A stretch of 64,000 nucleotides of DNA, from positions 107,398-171,397 of the forward strand of contig NZ_JALIEB010000011.1 of the NCBI RefSeq assembly GCF_025755255.1, given 5' to 3'. The DNA is from Roseobacter sinensis (GTDB taxonomy: Bacteria > Pseudomonadota > Alphaproteobacteria > Rhodobacterales > Rhodobacteraceae). The notes under the pieces are model-generated. The model worked only from the letters and a program-made list of their open reading frames with translations, made no database searches and was not told the DNA's origin. The position numbers and the translations under genes were made by a program. How positions within the stretch are numbered: position 1 is the first letter of the stretch; each line of letters opens with the position of its first letter. Shown here in pieces: positions 43,290-52,067 of this stretch.

Positions 43290-43784
43290 CTAGCCGGATA
43301 TCATCGCATGGGATGCGTGATGGCTGCGAAGGATCGGCATCAACTGGTCTTTGGAGTGCATCCCCTGCACCGCCTGCTGCAGCCCGCCTTCGGCGTCGAA
43401 CAGCAGCAGCGTCACGTTGCCCACGCCGTAGCGGACCGCAAAGGCCTGGCCGTCGGGTGTTGTGATGTCGGCGATCAGATAGAGCAGGTCGCACTCGCCG
43501 AATTCCGTGAGTGCCCGCCGGGTCTGCTTCTGCAATGCCGTGCAGGTCGGGCATTGCGGATCGTGGACCTGGACGACGGTGGGTTTGCCCTGACCCAACC
43601 GGCTCAGGTCATGCTCTGCAGCGTAGGCGCGAAACGAGCCGACAGCGACATAGCCGCCACCCGCGACAACGACCGCCCCAACAGCGCCGTTCCTTATCCA
43701 CCTCAACACATCGCGGCGGGACGACCTCGCCTCGCCACCTTTGGGCGTCGATTTGCGCCGATGCGATTTGCGGGGTTTGCTCAT
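43290..43784 (-). CDS. Membrane-anchored thioredoxin-fold protein
   Basis: A 164-aa protein. A very basic N-terminus (MSKPRKSHRRKSTPKGG) with RRDVLRW precedes one hydrophobic segment (NGAVGAVVVAGGGYVAVG), then a thioredoxin-like domain with QVHDPQCPTCTALQKQTRRA and CPTC as the candidate redox site. The rest (LLYLIADITTPDGQAFAVRY, GVGNVTLLLFDAEGG) fits the fold. The N-terminus could be a TAT signal (SRRDVLRWI), putting the domain in the periplasm. ATG at 43784 has the best start context. Function unknown; disulfide or thiol handling is likely. Confidence 0.7.
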   Translation of the reverse strand: MSKPRKSHRRKSTPKGGEARSSRRDVLRWIRNGAVGAVVVAGGGYVAVGSFRAYAAEHDLSRLGQGKPTVVQVHDPQCPTCTALQKQTRRALTEFGECDLLYLIADITTPDGQAFAVRYGVGNVTLLLFDAEGGLQQAVQGMHSKDQLMPILRSHHASHAMISG

Positions 43785-44002
43785 ACGGGCGGCCCTTTCG
43801 CGCGTTTGCCGAGACGGTAAGGCGTCCTTACTGGACTGGCAAAAGCTTTCCGGGGCGGCGCTGTCACAATGCCGTGGGAACGCCGTGATCAGACGTCCAG
43901 ATTTGTGGCGTCGGGCAATTGAAAAAGGGCCGCCGCATCCTAGCTCCCTTAACAAATTGTAAAGACAGCGCGCGATGAAATCGACGAGAAGGACGAAGTC
44001 AC

Positions 44003-44677
44003 ATGCTTGACGATCTCGATGTCGCGTCGCGGCTCTTGCCAATGCTGCGCGTTGTTTGCGATGACCTGCCCATTCCGATCTCCATCGCCGATCCGGACCT
44101 GGACGACACGCCCCTGATCTATGTGAACGGCGCCTTCGAAGCGCTCACGCTGTACAGGGCTGAGGAGGTCATCGGGAAGAACTGCCGGTTTCTTCAAGGG
44201 CGCCTCACCGACGGGACGGTGACCGACGAAATCGCCCATGCCTGCCAGCGCCGGGCGGGCGATTCCTGCTGCATCATCAACTACCGCAAGGATGGCAGCC
44301 TGTTCTTCAATATGCTCGCGATCCAACCACTCCGCCTCGATCTCAACCGGACCCTGTTGATGGGCTGCCAGTTCGCCTTCAGACCGACTCAAACGGGCGG
44401 CACCTTGGCGCGCACCTGCGCCCTGATCGACAGGGCGCAACGGCAGATGCGGCTCAGCAGCCGGATCAGCGCCGACGACATCAACCTCCATGACACGTTC
44501 CGCATCGATACAATCGGCATGCGGTTCGAAGCGGCCTTCACACGTGTCAAGAACGCGCTGATCCGGGACAACAGCAGCCTGATGGCGCAAGGGTCTAGCC
44601 TTCGGCGTCGCGAGGCGCTCGGCCGCGGCGGCTTTGCCGGGCGGGATCAATCTCATATCGAACGGCTGCTGGGCTGA
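44003..44677 (+). CDS. Short LOV-domain blue-light photoreceptor
   Basis: A 224-aa protein with a complete LOV (PAS) domain at about residues 20-130. GKNCRFLQG contains the photoactive Cys61 with Asn60 and Gln65; NYRKDGSLFFN supplies the flavin-contacting Asn93 and Asn103; GCQF supplies Gln123, which senses flavin N5. The C-terminal about 95 residues are helical, with RAQRQMRLSSRISADDINLH and no kinase, HTH or GGDEF output. It thus resembles the 'short LOV' proteins of other bacteria. An AAGGA ribosome site precedes the ATG. Partner unknown. Confidence 0.88.
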   Translation: MLDDLDVASRLLPMLRVVCDDLPIPISIADPDLDDTPLIYVNGAFEALTLYRAEEVIGKNCRFLQGRLTDGTVTDEIAHACQRRAGDSCCIINYRKDGSLFFNMLAIQPLRLDLNRTLLMGCQFAFRPTQTGGTLARTCALIDRAQRQMRLSSRISADDINLHDTFRIDTIGMRFEAAFTRVKNALIRDNSSLMAQGSSLRRREALGRGGFAGRDQSHIERLLG

Positions 44678-44812
44678 CAGTCTGCGCGCGCAGCCTCCCA
44701 CGGGCGAAAACCATCGGAGACAGTCGGAGCCACAGGCACGACAGATCTGCGCTGGCATCGCGCGGTCGGGGCTGCTACCGGCAGGTGAACAACCCAGTCC
44801 CGCGAGGTCGCC

Positions 44813-45649
44813 ATGCGCCGAAAACTGCTATTGATCATCATCGACGGTGTGCCCTGGCAGAACTGGCGCCGGCTTTTCGGTAACCTCGAAGGCTGGGTTG
44901 ACAGCGGCGATGCGCGCGTCTGGAAACTTCGCTCGGTCCTGCCGTCGACCTCGGCCTGCTGCTATGCCTCGATCCACACAGGCGTGACGCCTGCGGAGCA
45001 TGGGTGCAGTGGGAACGGCACCGTCTTCCGCCTCGATCTGCCGGACGTCTTCACGCAGGTCCGCAAGGCTGGCGGCGTCACCGGCGCGGTCGCGCATTCC
45101 TTCTGGTCAGAGTTCTTCAACCGCGCGCCTTTCGAGCCCGTGCGCGATATCGAATACGATGAGCCGGAGAGCGGCAGCATCAACCACGGGCGCTTTCATA
45201 CGATGACAGGCTATGGGCTGATCAACCAGATGACGCCTTCCGACGCCGACCTGTTTGCGACGCTGTCCATGCTGTGCGAGCGGTTCAAGCTCGATTACGG
45301 CATGCTGCACAGTTGCACGCTCGACAGTATGGGGCACCGGTTCTTCCACGACTGCCGGGAGATGGACCATGCCTGTTACCAGCTTGACGCGATGCTGGCG
45401 CCCTACATCAGCCGCTGGCGGAACGCGGGTTATGAGGTGATCGTAACGGCAGATCATGGGCAGGACGCGCGCGGCCACCACGGCGGGCGTGATCCCTTGC
45501 AGCAGGACACAGCGCTTTACTATTTCGGCACCGCCGAAGGGCCGGATGCGACGGACGTGATCGACCAGTTGCAGCTGGCCCCCACGATCCTGTCGCGGCT
45601 CGGGGCCCCCATCGCCGAGACGATGCGAGCCCCTGTGTTCCTACGCTGA
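44813..45649 (+). CDS. Alkaline-phosphatase-superfamily phosphodiesterase/pyrophosphatase
   Basis: A 278-aa metal-dependent hydrolase. Core motifs: LLLIIIDGVP (metal Asp), a PSTSACCYASIHTGVTPAEHG segment with the Ser/Thr nucleophile region, HSCTLDSMGHRF (metal Asp and His), and VTADHGQDARGHHGG (Asp-His pair). This is the nucleotide pyrophosphatase/phosphodiesterase-like fold. No signal peptide is seen, so it is probably cytosolic. Its stop codon abuts that of the convergent acyl-CoA synthetase gene. Substrate unknown. Confidence 0.85.
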   Translation: MRRKLLLIIIDGVPWQNWRRLFGNLEGWVDSGDARVWKLRSVLPSTSACCYASIHTGVTPAEHGCSGNGTVFRLDLPDVFTQVRKAGGVTGAVAHSFWSEFFNRAPFEPVRDIEYDEPESGSINHGRFHTMTGYGLINQMTPSDADLFATLSMLCERFKLDYGMLHSCTLDSMGHRFFHDCREMDHACYQLDAMLAPYISRWRNAGYEVIVTADHGQDARGHHGGRDPLQQDTALYYFGTAEGPDATDVIDQLQLAPTILSRLGAPIAETMRAPVFLR

Positions 45650-47545
45650 TTACTCTGCGGCCACGGCGGTGCTGGCCAGTTCCCAAGGCCGCACAAAGGC
45701 ACTGAGCGCATGGGCGATGGCGTCCTCGCCGGCCCCGTTCGGCTCGATCTGAGCGAGCAGCCCGCGCTTCTTGTCGTCGACAACCGCAATGACCCGAGCG
45801 GCGACGCCAGCCTCTTCCAGCGCTTCATTGTAGATGCGCTTGATCGCATGCTTGCGCAGATCCGGCTTGAAAATCTTGCCAACCGCAGTCTTGGGCAATT
45901 CATCCATGATGGTCATATGCTTGGGAAGAGCTGCACGCTCGTGCACATGTTCGCGGCAGAGTGCCAGAAGCTCATCCTCGGTCACGCTTGCCCCTTCGAC
46001 CAATTCGACGAAGGCACAGGGCACCTCACCCGCATGAGCATCGGGCTGACCGATCGCGCCTGCGAATGCCACCGCCTCGTGATGCAGCAGCGCCTCCTCG
46101 ATCTCGGCGGGGTCGATGTTGTGCCCGCCGCGGATGATCAGATCCTTCGCGCGCCCGGTGATCCAGAGATAGCCATCCGGATCGACACGGCCCAGATCGC
46201 CTGTCCGCAGGTACTCGCCGAAGTAGAGCTCGGTGTTCTTCTCGGCTTCGGTGTAGGTGTGACCCACGTAAACGCCCGGGTTTGCGACACAGATCTCGCC
46301 GATCTCATCCACGTCGGCCTCCACGGGCCCGTTCTCGGTCGCCTTGTAGATCTTGACCCTGCAGTAGGGGAACGGAATGCCGATGCTGCCAACCTTCTTC
46401 TCGCCATCGACCGGATTGCAGGAGACGAGACAGGTCGCCTCGGTCAACCCGTACCCCTCCACCAGCGTGACCCCCGTGGCCTTCTCAAAGCGCCGGAACA
46501 GCTCCAGCGGCAGTGGGGCGGAGCCTGAAAACGCCGTCTTGACCGTGCTCACATCGGCATTGATCGGGCGCTGCATCTTGGCCGAAATGGCCGTCGGAAC
46601 TGTAATGACGAAGGTGATCTTCCAGCGCTCCACCAGCTTCCAGAAGTTGTCCATCACCCCCTCGCCGCGATAACCCTGCGGCGTCGGGAAGACCACATGC
46701 GCACCGGAACAGACCGCGGCCATGAGGATCACGTGGCAGGCGAAAACGTGAAACAGCGGGAGCGGACAGATGATATTGTCTTCCTCGCTGAAGAGCAGCT
46801 CCGTACCCACCCAACCATTGTAGATGAGCCCCGAGTAACGGTGCTGCGCGACCTTGGGCATCCCCGTTGTGCCACCGGTGTGGAAATAGCAGGCCACCCG
46901 GTCACCGGCGCTGTCGGCAAAGCTGAGCGGTTTGGGCTGCTTGGCCAACTCGTCCATGAAGTTCAGGTATCTGGCCTGGTTCTGAACGCTGCGCTTGGGG
47001 CGGATCAGCGGCACGATCCACGACTTTGGTGGCGTCAGATAGCGCAGCAGATCCACCTCCAGCACGGTCTTGACGTTGGGCGCCAGTGCCACCGCCTCAG
47101 CGGTCTTGTCCGCCACGTCGGTCTTCGGGAAGGGCCGCAGGGTCACGACCACCTTCGCATTGGTCTCGCGCAGGATCGATCCGATCTGCTCGGCATCCAG
47201 CAGCGGGTTGATCGGGTTCACGATCCCCGCGACGGCCCCACCCAACAAGGCCAGAACCGTCTCATTCGCGTTCGGCAGCACGTAGGCCACGACATCGGTC
47301 TCACCAACGCCGAGCGAGCGGAAGAGGTTGGCCGCCTGGCTGACCCGGTCCTTCAGCGCGGACCAGGTCAGCGTCTCGGCCTTGTCCTTGGGGCCCGAGA
47401 AGATCTGATAGCTGACCGCATTGTGGTTCGGAAACCTCTCGGCGGTCTGGCTCAGCATCCCGTAAAGCGTCTTGGGCAGCGGGCGCTCTTCCCACGACAT
47501 CGCTGCTTCGATTGCATCGCGATCCTCGATCCCGGCAAAGCTCAT
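45650..47545 (-). CDS. Acyl-CoA synthetase (AMP-forming)
   Basis: A 631-aa ANL-superfamily ligase. AMP-binding motif YFHTGGTTGMPKVAQ, then EGYGLTEATCLVSCNPVDGE (A5), a GEICV segment, YLRTGDLGRVDPDGYLWITG (A7), RAKDLIIRGGHNIDPAEIEE (A8) and PKTAVGKIFKPDLRK with the catalytic Lys (A10). It activates a carboxylate to its CoA thioester; length and motifs suggest medium/long-chain or aromatic acids. Its ATG has a GGGAGG site 8 bases upstream. A small CCCC/GGGG hairpin lies in the leader just before that site. Confidence 0.92.
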   Translation of the reverse strand: MSFAGIEDRDAIEAAMSWEERPLPKTLYGMLSQTAERFPNHNAVSYQIFSGPKDKAETLTWSALKDRVSQAANLFRSLGVGETDVVAYVLPNANETVLALLGGAVAGIVNPINPLLDAEQIGSILRETNAKVVVTLRPFPKTDVADKTAEAVALAPNVKTVLEVDLLRYLTPPKSWIVPLIRPKRSVQNQARYLNFMDELAKQPKPLSFADSAGDRVACYFHTGGTTGMPKVAQHRYSGLIYNGWVGTELLFSEEDNIICPLPLFHVFACHVILMAAVCSGAHVVFPTPQGYRGEGVMDNFWKLVERWKITFVITVPTAISAKMQRPINADVSTVKTAFSGSAPLPLELFRRFEKATGVTLVEGYGLTEATCLVSCNPVDGEKKVGSIGIPFPYCRVKIYKATENGPVEADVDEIGEICVANPGVYVGHTYTEAEKNTELYFGEYLRTGDLGRVDPDGYLWITGRAKDLIIRGGHNIDPAEIEEALLHHEAVAFAGAIGQPDAHAGEVPCAFVELVEGASVTEDELLALCREHVHERAALPKHMTIMDELPKTAVGKIFKPDLRKHAIKRIYNEALEEAGVAARVIAVVDDKKRGLLAQIEPNGAGEDAIAHALSAFVRPWELASTAVAAE

Positions 47546-47703
47546 TCATTGTCCTCCCAGAAACCCCTTTTCGGGGGTCTTTTCTCCGTGGCCGAGAGGA
47601 TGCGGGCTAATACGGCATTGTGCAAGCGCTCAGAGCCTGTCCGCAGCGACGGGACGCTGCGTAAAACGCGGCTGACGTAGGGACATCCCGCGCGGCCTGC
47701 GCG

Positions 47704-49506
47704 CTACTCTGCGGCCATCCCGTCAGTGAACTGCAACCGTGCGAGACGGGCGTAGAGACCATCTTCGGCCACCAGCGTGTCGTGCGGCCCGCTTGCGACC
47801 ACGCGGCCTTCGTCCAGCACGATGATGCGGTCGGCCTTCTTTACGGTTGCCAGGCGATGCGCGACAATCAGCGTGGTGCGACCAGCGCTCAGCGTGTCCA
47901 CGGCCGCCTGCACTGCCCGTTCGCTTTCTGCATCGAGCGCGCTTGTCGCCTCGTCCAGAAGCAACACGGGCGCATCCCGCAGGATCGCCCGCGCGATGGC
48001 AATGCGCTGCTTCTGCCCGCCCGACAGCATCACGCCGCGTTCGCCAAGATAAGAGTCATACCCATCCGGCAGCGCGGCGATGAAGTCATGGGCTGCGGCC
48101 GCCCGCGCCGCGGCCTCGATCTCCGCGTCCGCTGCCTCGGGGCGGCCGAAGCGGATGTTGTCCCGGGCCGATGCGGCAAAGATCACCGGGTCCTGCGGCA
48201 CCAATGCGACAGCCTTGCGGAAGGTATCCCGGCGCAACTGCGCCAGATCGACGCCGTCCAGCAGGATCCGCCCCGAAGCGGGATCGTAGAACCGCAGGAT
48301 CATCTGGATAATGGTGGTCTTGCCGGCACCGGATGGCCCGACAAAGGCCACCGTCTCCCCGGGTTCGATGGTCAGGCTGACGCCATCGAGCGCGTGGATG
48401 CCCGGCCGCGACGGGTAGTCGAAGGTGACGTTCTCGAACACGATCCGTCCCTTGACGGGGTCGGGCAGCGGCAAGCCCTCCTCCGGATCCTGAACCGTAT
48501 CGTTGGTCTGCAGCAGTTCCACGAGCCTTTCGGTGGCGCCAGCGGCGCGCTGCAACTCTCCCCAGATCTCGGAGAGCGCCGCCACGCCGGCTGCGACCAT
48601 CACCGCGTAGATCACGAATTGCACGAGCGCGCCCTGCGTCATGTCACCGGCGCGCACGTCGCGCGCGCCGATCCAGAGCACCCCAACAATCCCGGCAAAG
48701 ACCAGGAAAATCACGATCACCGTCATCAGCGCACGGGTCGAGATGCGACGGCGCGCGGCCTTGTACGAGAGCTCTGTCACATGCGAGAATTGCGCACGGC
48801 TGGCCGCCTCATGGGTGAAGGCCTGTACGGTCTGAACTGCGGACAGCGTCTCCGATGCGTTGCCGGAGGAGGCCGCGATCCAGTCCTGGTTTTCGCGGCT
48901 GAGCACGCGCAACCTGCGCCCGAGTACAAGGATGGGCACGATCACAGCCGGCACGATCAGCAACACCAGCCCGGTCAACTTCGGCGAGGTCAGCAGCATG
49001 AGCGCCAGCCCACCGACGAAGATCAGCAGGTTGCGCAGCGCGATCGAGACCGAGGAGCCGATGACCGAGAGGATGAGCGTGGTATCGGTGGTGATCCGGC
49101 TCAGCACTTCGCCGGTCATCACCTGCTCGAAAAAGGAAGGGCTCATGGAAATGACGCGGTCGAAGACGGCCTTGCGGATGTCGGCCACGACCCGCTCTCC
49201 CAGCCGGGTGACGAGCATATAGCGCAGTCCCGTCCCCACTGCCAGCAGGGCCGCAATGCCCAGGGCCGCGGCGAAGTACTGGTCGAGGATATAGGCGTTT
49301 TCAGTATCGAAATTGTCGACCACCCGGCGCACGGCCATGGGCAGCGTGAGCGACACCACCGCGGTCATCACTAGGGCGGCAAGGGCGCAAAAGAGCAAGC
49401 TGCGGTAGGGCCAGACGAAGGGCCAAAGTGCTGCGAGCGCGCCAATCCTCTTCGATTTCGCACGTTCTTCGGTTTGCCCGGGTCCGGGGGGCGTTGCCTC
49501 TGCCAT
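47704..49506 (-). CDS. ABC exporter, MsbA-like half-transporter
   Basis: A 600-aa protein with an N-terminal six-helix exporter domain (about 25-310) fused to an ATPase: Walker A FVGPSGAGKTTIIQ, signature LSGGQKQRIAIA, Walker B VLLLDEATSALD, H-loop IVAHRLATV. This is the lipid/drug exporter type forming homodimers. The ATG at 49506 with GAAGGG site is preferred to one 8 codons earlier. It lies just downstream of tRNA-Gly on the same strand. Substrate unknown. Confidence 0.92.
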   Translation of the reverse strand: MAEATPPGPGQTEERAKSKRIGALAALWPFVWPYRSLLFCALAALVMTAVVSLTLPMAVRRVVDNFDTENAYILDQYFAAALGIAALLAVGTGLRYMLVTRLGERVVADIRKAVFDRVISMSPSFFEQVMTGEVLSRITTDTTLILSVIGSSVSIALRNLLIFVGGLALMLLTSPKLTGLVLLIVPAVIVPILVLGRRLRVLSRENQDWIAASSGNASETLSAVQTVQAFTHEAASRAQFSHVTELSYKAARRRISTRALMTVIVIFLVFAGIVGVLWIGARDVRAGDMTQGALVQFVIYAVMVAAGVAALSEIWGELQRAAGATERLVELLQTNDTVQDPEEGLPLPDPVKGRIVFENVTFDYPSRPGIHALDGVSLTIEPGETVAFVGPSGAGKTTIIQMILRFYDPASGRILLDGVDLAQLRRDTFRKAVALVPQDPVIFAASARDNIRFGRPEAADAEIEAAARAAAAHDFIAALPDGYDSYLGERGVMLSGGQKQRIAIARAILRDAPVLLLDEATSALDAESERAVQAAVDTLSAGRTTLIVAHRLATVKKADRIIVLDEGRVVASGPHDTLVAEDGLYARLARLQFTDGMAAE

Positions 49507-49651
49507 GTGTATCCCTTCGTCCTCCGCCATCTGTCATGGCTTTCTGCGCCAAAAGGGTCAAGAGACCGGCTGCGTTTCCGCGCGCAAAGTGCGCATATGC
49601 CGCGTCCCGCGAAGACGGAAACTGTGGTGCGGTGGTATCAGGGGAGCGTGT

Positions 49652-49726
<75 letters not shown>

Positions 49727-50280
49727 TCTGCTTTTGCCGTGATATGACAGGCTCCTTGTGGGGTCAAGCTGCCAAACTGAAAGATGATGATGAACCCGGG
49801 CAAAAACGGTGAATGTTCTTTCCCGAGCTCGATGTGCCTCTCCACAACTAAGGGCATCCATTCCTAAGGGGCAACTCGATAGCCTGTGCTCCGATATTGC
49901 CGCCTAGCGATCATTCAAAGCTGATCGGCGCTAGCAGGTTGTCTCCCTTCCGCCAGGATCAACAATGAGCAGCGCGCTGTCATTGATGCGTCGCGCGTCA
50001 AAGGTCGCAGAAGTGCCCATGGCGGTCGTTGTGATTTCGTGCTGCAAGCGCACGCAGCACGAAAATCGGTACAACCGCTAGATTCATGACGCTGCAAAGC
50101 GGCGGCGATATCTGCCATTCGCTCGTAGTGCGGCAAGGACCTGGACGGCAATGAGCAAGACGCGGACGGAGCACCAATTCGCTGCATGTGCGCCAAGGCC
50201 AGCGTTCTGAACTCCGATCGGTGATAATTATTGGGGACAAGCCCTCTTGATAAACAAGACTTTGTGCTTGTTGGATATGT
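49727..50280. other. Gene-free, lower-GC region next to tRNA-Gly
   Basis: About 550 bp with lower GC than the core and no convincing gene. Open frames up to 240 aa on the minus strand read as low-quality sequence without family, good start or ribosome site. It leads into the degraded higBA-type locus, so I regard it as decayed insertion material. No IS end or integrase fragment was recognised. Confidence 0.5.
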
Positions 50281-50475
50281 AATCTGGCAGTGCTCTCGGC
50301 GATGGATGGTGCGGTTGTTTTGAAGAGTTTTCGGTTCCCACCCGGCAACCATCTGGAAGAACCAAAAGAGAACCGGGCTGGACAACACTCCGTGCGGATC
50401 AACGGGCAATGGCTCATCTGCCCTGTCTGGACGCCGAACTGCCCTGCCGATGTCGAGATTGTGGACCACCATTGA
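50281..50475 (+). pseudogene. Degenerate HigB-type toxin (C-terminal part)
   Basis: The reading frame FRFPPGNHLEEPKENRAGQH followed by SVRINGQWLICPVWT and ADVEIVDHH aligns with the C-terminal two-thirds of RelE/HigB mRNA interferases of the 'RVPPGNRLEALKGDRxGQHSIRIN' type. The N-terminal 40 or so residues are missing: an in-frame stop lies at 50251-50253 and no start context is present. It is followed six bases later by a broken antitoxin. The remnant retains the Arg-rich strand, but the protein is unlikely to be made. Confidence 0.7.
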
Positions 50476-50481
50476 GAGGAT

Positions 50482-50700
50482 ATGCTGATGAGCTTGCTTG
50501 AAGACCCAATGCACCCTGGTGAAAACCTGAAAGAGCTTTACCTCGATCCCCGAGAGATGGGGCCATCGTGTTCGCGCAGCGCTTGGGCAGGCCCGGACGC
50601 GGATCGAACGATTGATTGAGATCACGACTGGCGCCACGCCGAATTCGACAAAGCGAAGTACATCCGAGCATCACTTTTTTGTGGCGAGATTGTCCAACGC
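50482..50700 (+). pseudogene. Frameshifted HigA-type antitoxin
   Basis: ATG 50482 opens MLMSLLEDPMHPGENLKELY LDP, the normal HigA start (MHPGE-x-L). After about codon 27 the frame is lost and stops at 50619; the continuation lies one frame over from 50564, reading HRVRAALGQARTRIERLIEI TTGATPN, which matches the HTH of HigA. Further codons are degraded. A single-base indel near 50555-50565 would account for the break. Together with the toxin remnant this is a dead module. Confidence 0.7.
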
Positions 50701-50841
50701 GGCGTCATTTGCCCCGGTCCGTAGCACTTGGGCGAGCGGCTCGTTATCGAAGTGACGAAATCTCGATCCAAGCTCAGGGGCATACTACCCAACTGAGACG
50801 GTCATGCCAAAACTCTCGCCAAGCGTCGACCGATGCCGTGG

Positions 50842-51330
50842 CTACGGTGCCAACGGCGGACCCGTGAACCGGAGCTGGAAATCGGCGGCAATCTCGCCGA
50901 TGCGTGCCATGTCCGCAGGAATCTTCAACTCTTCGGCGGCCACCGCCTGGAAGAACCCTTCAAAGCCTCCGGGCGTGAGAATGGTGATCTGCTTTCCGCC
51001 TTCTTCGCTCAGCATCCGAAACGTGTGCTCTGCCCCGGCAGGCGCAAACGCGACATCTCCGGGGCCGACCTCGATCTCTTGGCCATCGACGACAAACCGT
51101 GCGCGCCCCTCGAGGATGTAAAAGGCTTCATCCGCATCTTCGTGCACATGCATGGGCGGACCACCTGGTCCATCCATTTCCGCCATAAAGATCCCTAGAG
51201 CGCCGCCGCTCTCTTCCTCGCTCAAACGCACCTGATACGTGGTGTTGTTCCAAATCACGGGTTCATGGGCGGTCGCCGTGGTAACAAACCCGGCAGTTAC
51301 AAAAAAACTAACGACAGTGCGGCAAATCAC
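50842..51330 (-). CDS. Exported cupin-domain protein
   Basis: A 162-aa protein. A signal peptide (about 1-21: VVSFFVTAGFVTTATAHE) is followed by a cupin barrel: motif 1 PPMHVHEDADEAFYILEGRA (HxHxnE) and motif 2 VGPGDVAFAPAGAEHTF (Gly/Pro-rich, His). Metal-binding residues are intact. The start is a GTG at 51330 with a GAGGG site. It is the only intact-looking gene in the 49.7-52 kb stretch. Function unknown; similar proteins are quercetin-dioxygenase-like or sensory cupins. Confidence 0.8.
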   Translation of the reverse strand: MICRTVVSFFVTAGFVTTATAHEPVIWNNTTYQVRLSEEESGGALGIFMAEMDGPGGPPMHVHEDADEAFYILEGRARFVVDGQEIEVGPGDVAFAPAGAEHTFRMLSEEGGKQITILTPGGFEGFFQAVAAEELKIPADMARIGEIAADFQLRFTGPPLAP

Positions 51331-52067
51331 AGGATGGCCCTCGCTATGGTTTGAATTGCGCTTCGTTGAAATGCCTCCACGCTATAACGTCGCTTCCGCC
51401 GAGACAATGATGGCGCTGTGATAGGCGTCCGCGGAAACTTCGACGAGAACCAAAATGCTGCAATTGAGCGCCGTCAGACGGTAATGCAACACGGACCTTC
51501 GAGCGTAGTGCAGCATCAGTCAAACTGGGCTCATCGCCGCCTAATGCCCTTGCGGCAAGGTCCGTGGGTGTGTGTCACCGGAGGCCGATTTGCCCAACGC
51601 TCTGATCTCGCCGCTTACTTCGCGATGTGCTGCCGTTCACGTCCGAAGAACCGCGATTGGGCGCGGCAGCGGCGAAATCTGAATGCGAGCCCAAAGTACC
51701 GAATGTTGCAACGTACGCGAACAGCCATGAAGCGCAGCAAAGCAAGCATTGACCGTGGTGAGAACGGCCCGGAGCTTCCGCTCCCTTCTCATGCCCGTCG
51801 CTGCGGAGCGGGCTCTCAAAGCCGCCATTCGCGACTCTATAGCTCAGACCTTCGCGCCCGAGGAACAAGACCGAGCGACGAGGCCTTTGGGAAGACCTCG
51901 ACCGGTTTGTGACGCAATTTCGTCCCGTCTTTATTGTGTGTTTTGACCATCCTTTCAGAGGGCGGAAAATGGACACCGCGGGCCCGTTCGGTCCCCCGGG
52001 GGGGGCATCAACTGTCCCAAATGAGGTCTGAAATCATCGTCGAAAGTTTCAACTCACTCGAACGCAG
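51331..52067. other. Gene-free region before the molybdoenzyme operon
   Basis: About 740 bp without a recognisable gene. Open frames of up to 164 aa exist but have no family resemblance, no good start and many rare-looking codons. A homopolymeric GGGGGGG lies near 52001-52007. It immediately follows the downstream end of the propeller gene (52068) and the upstream side of the cupin gene. Likely eroded sequence. Confidence 0.5.

Noticed and set aside
49915..50637. 240-aa minus-strand open frame near tRNA-Gly
   Set aside because: Low-complexity, no family or ribosome site, and it overlaps the higBA remnants read on the other strand.
51418..51912. 164-aa plus-strand open frame before the propeller gene
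   Set aside because: No domain, Arg/Ser-rich composition and no ribosome site. It is better treated as eroded intergenic sequence.
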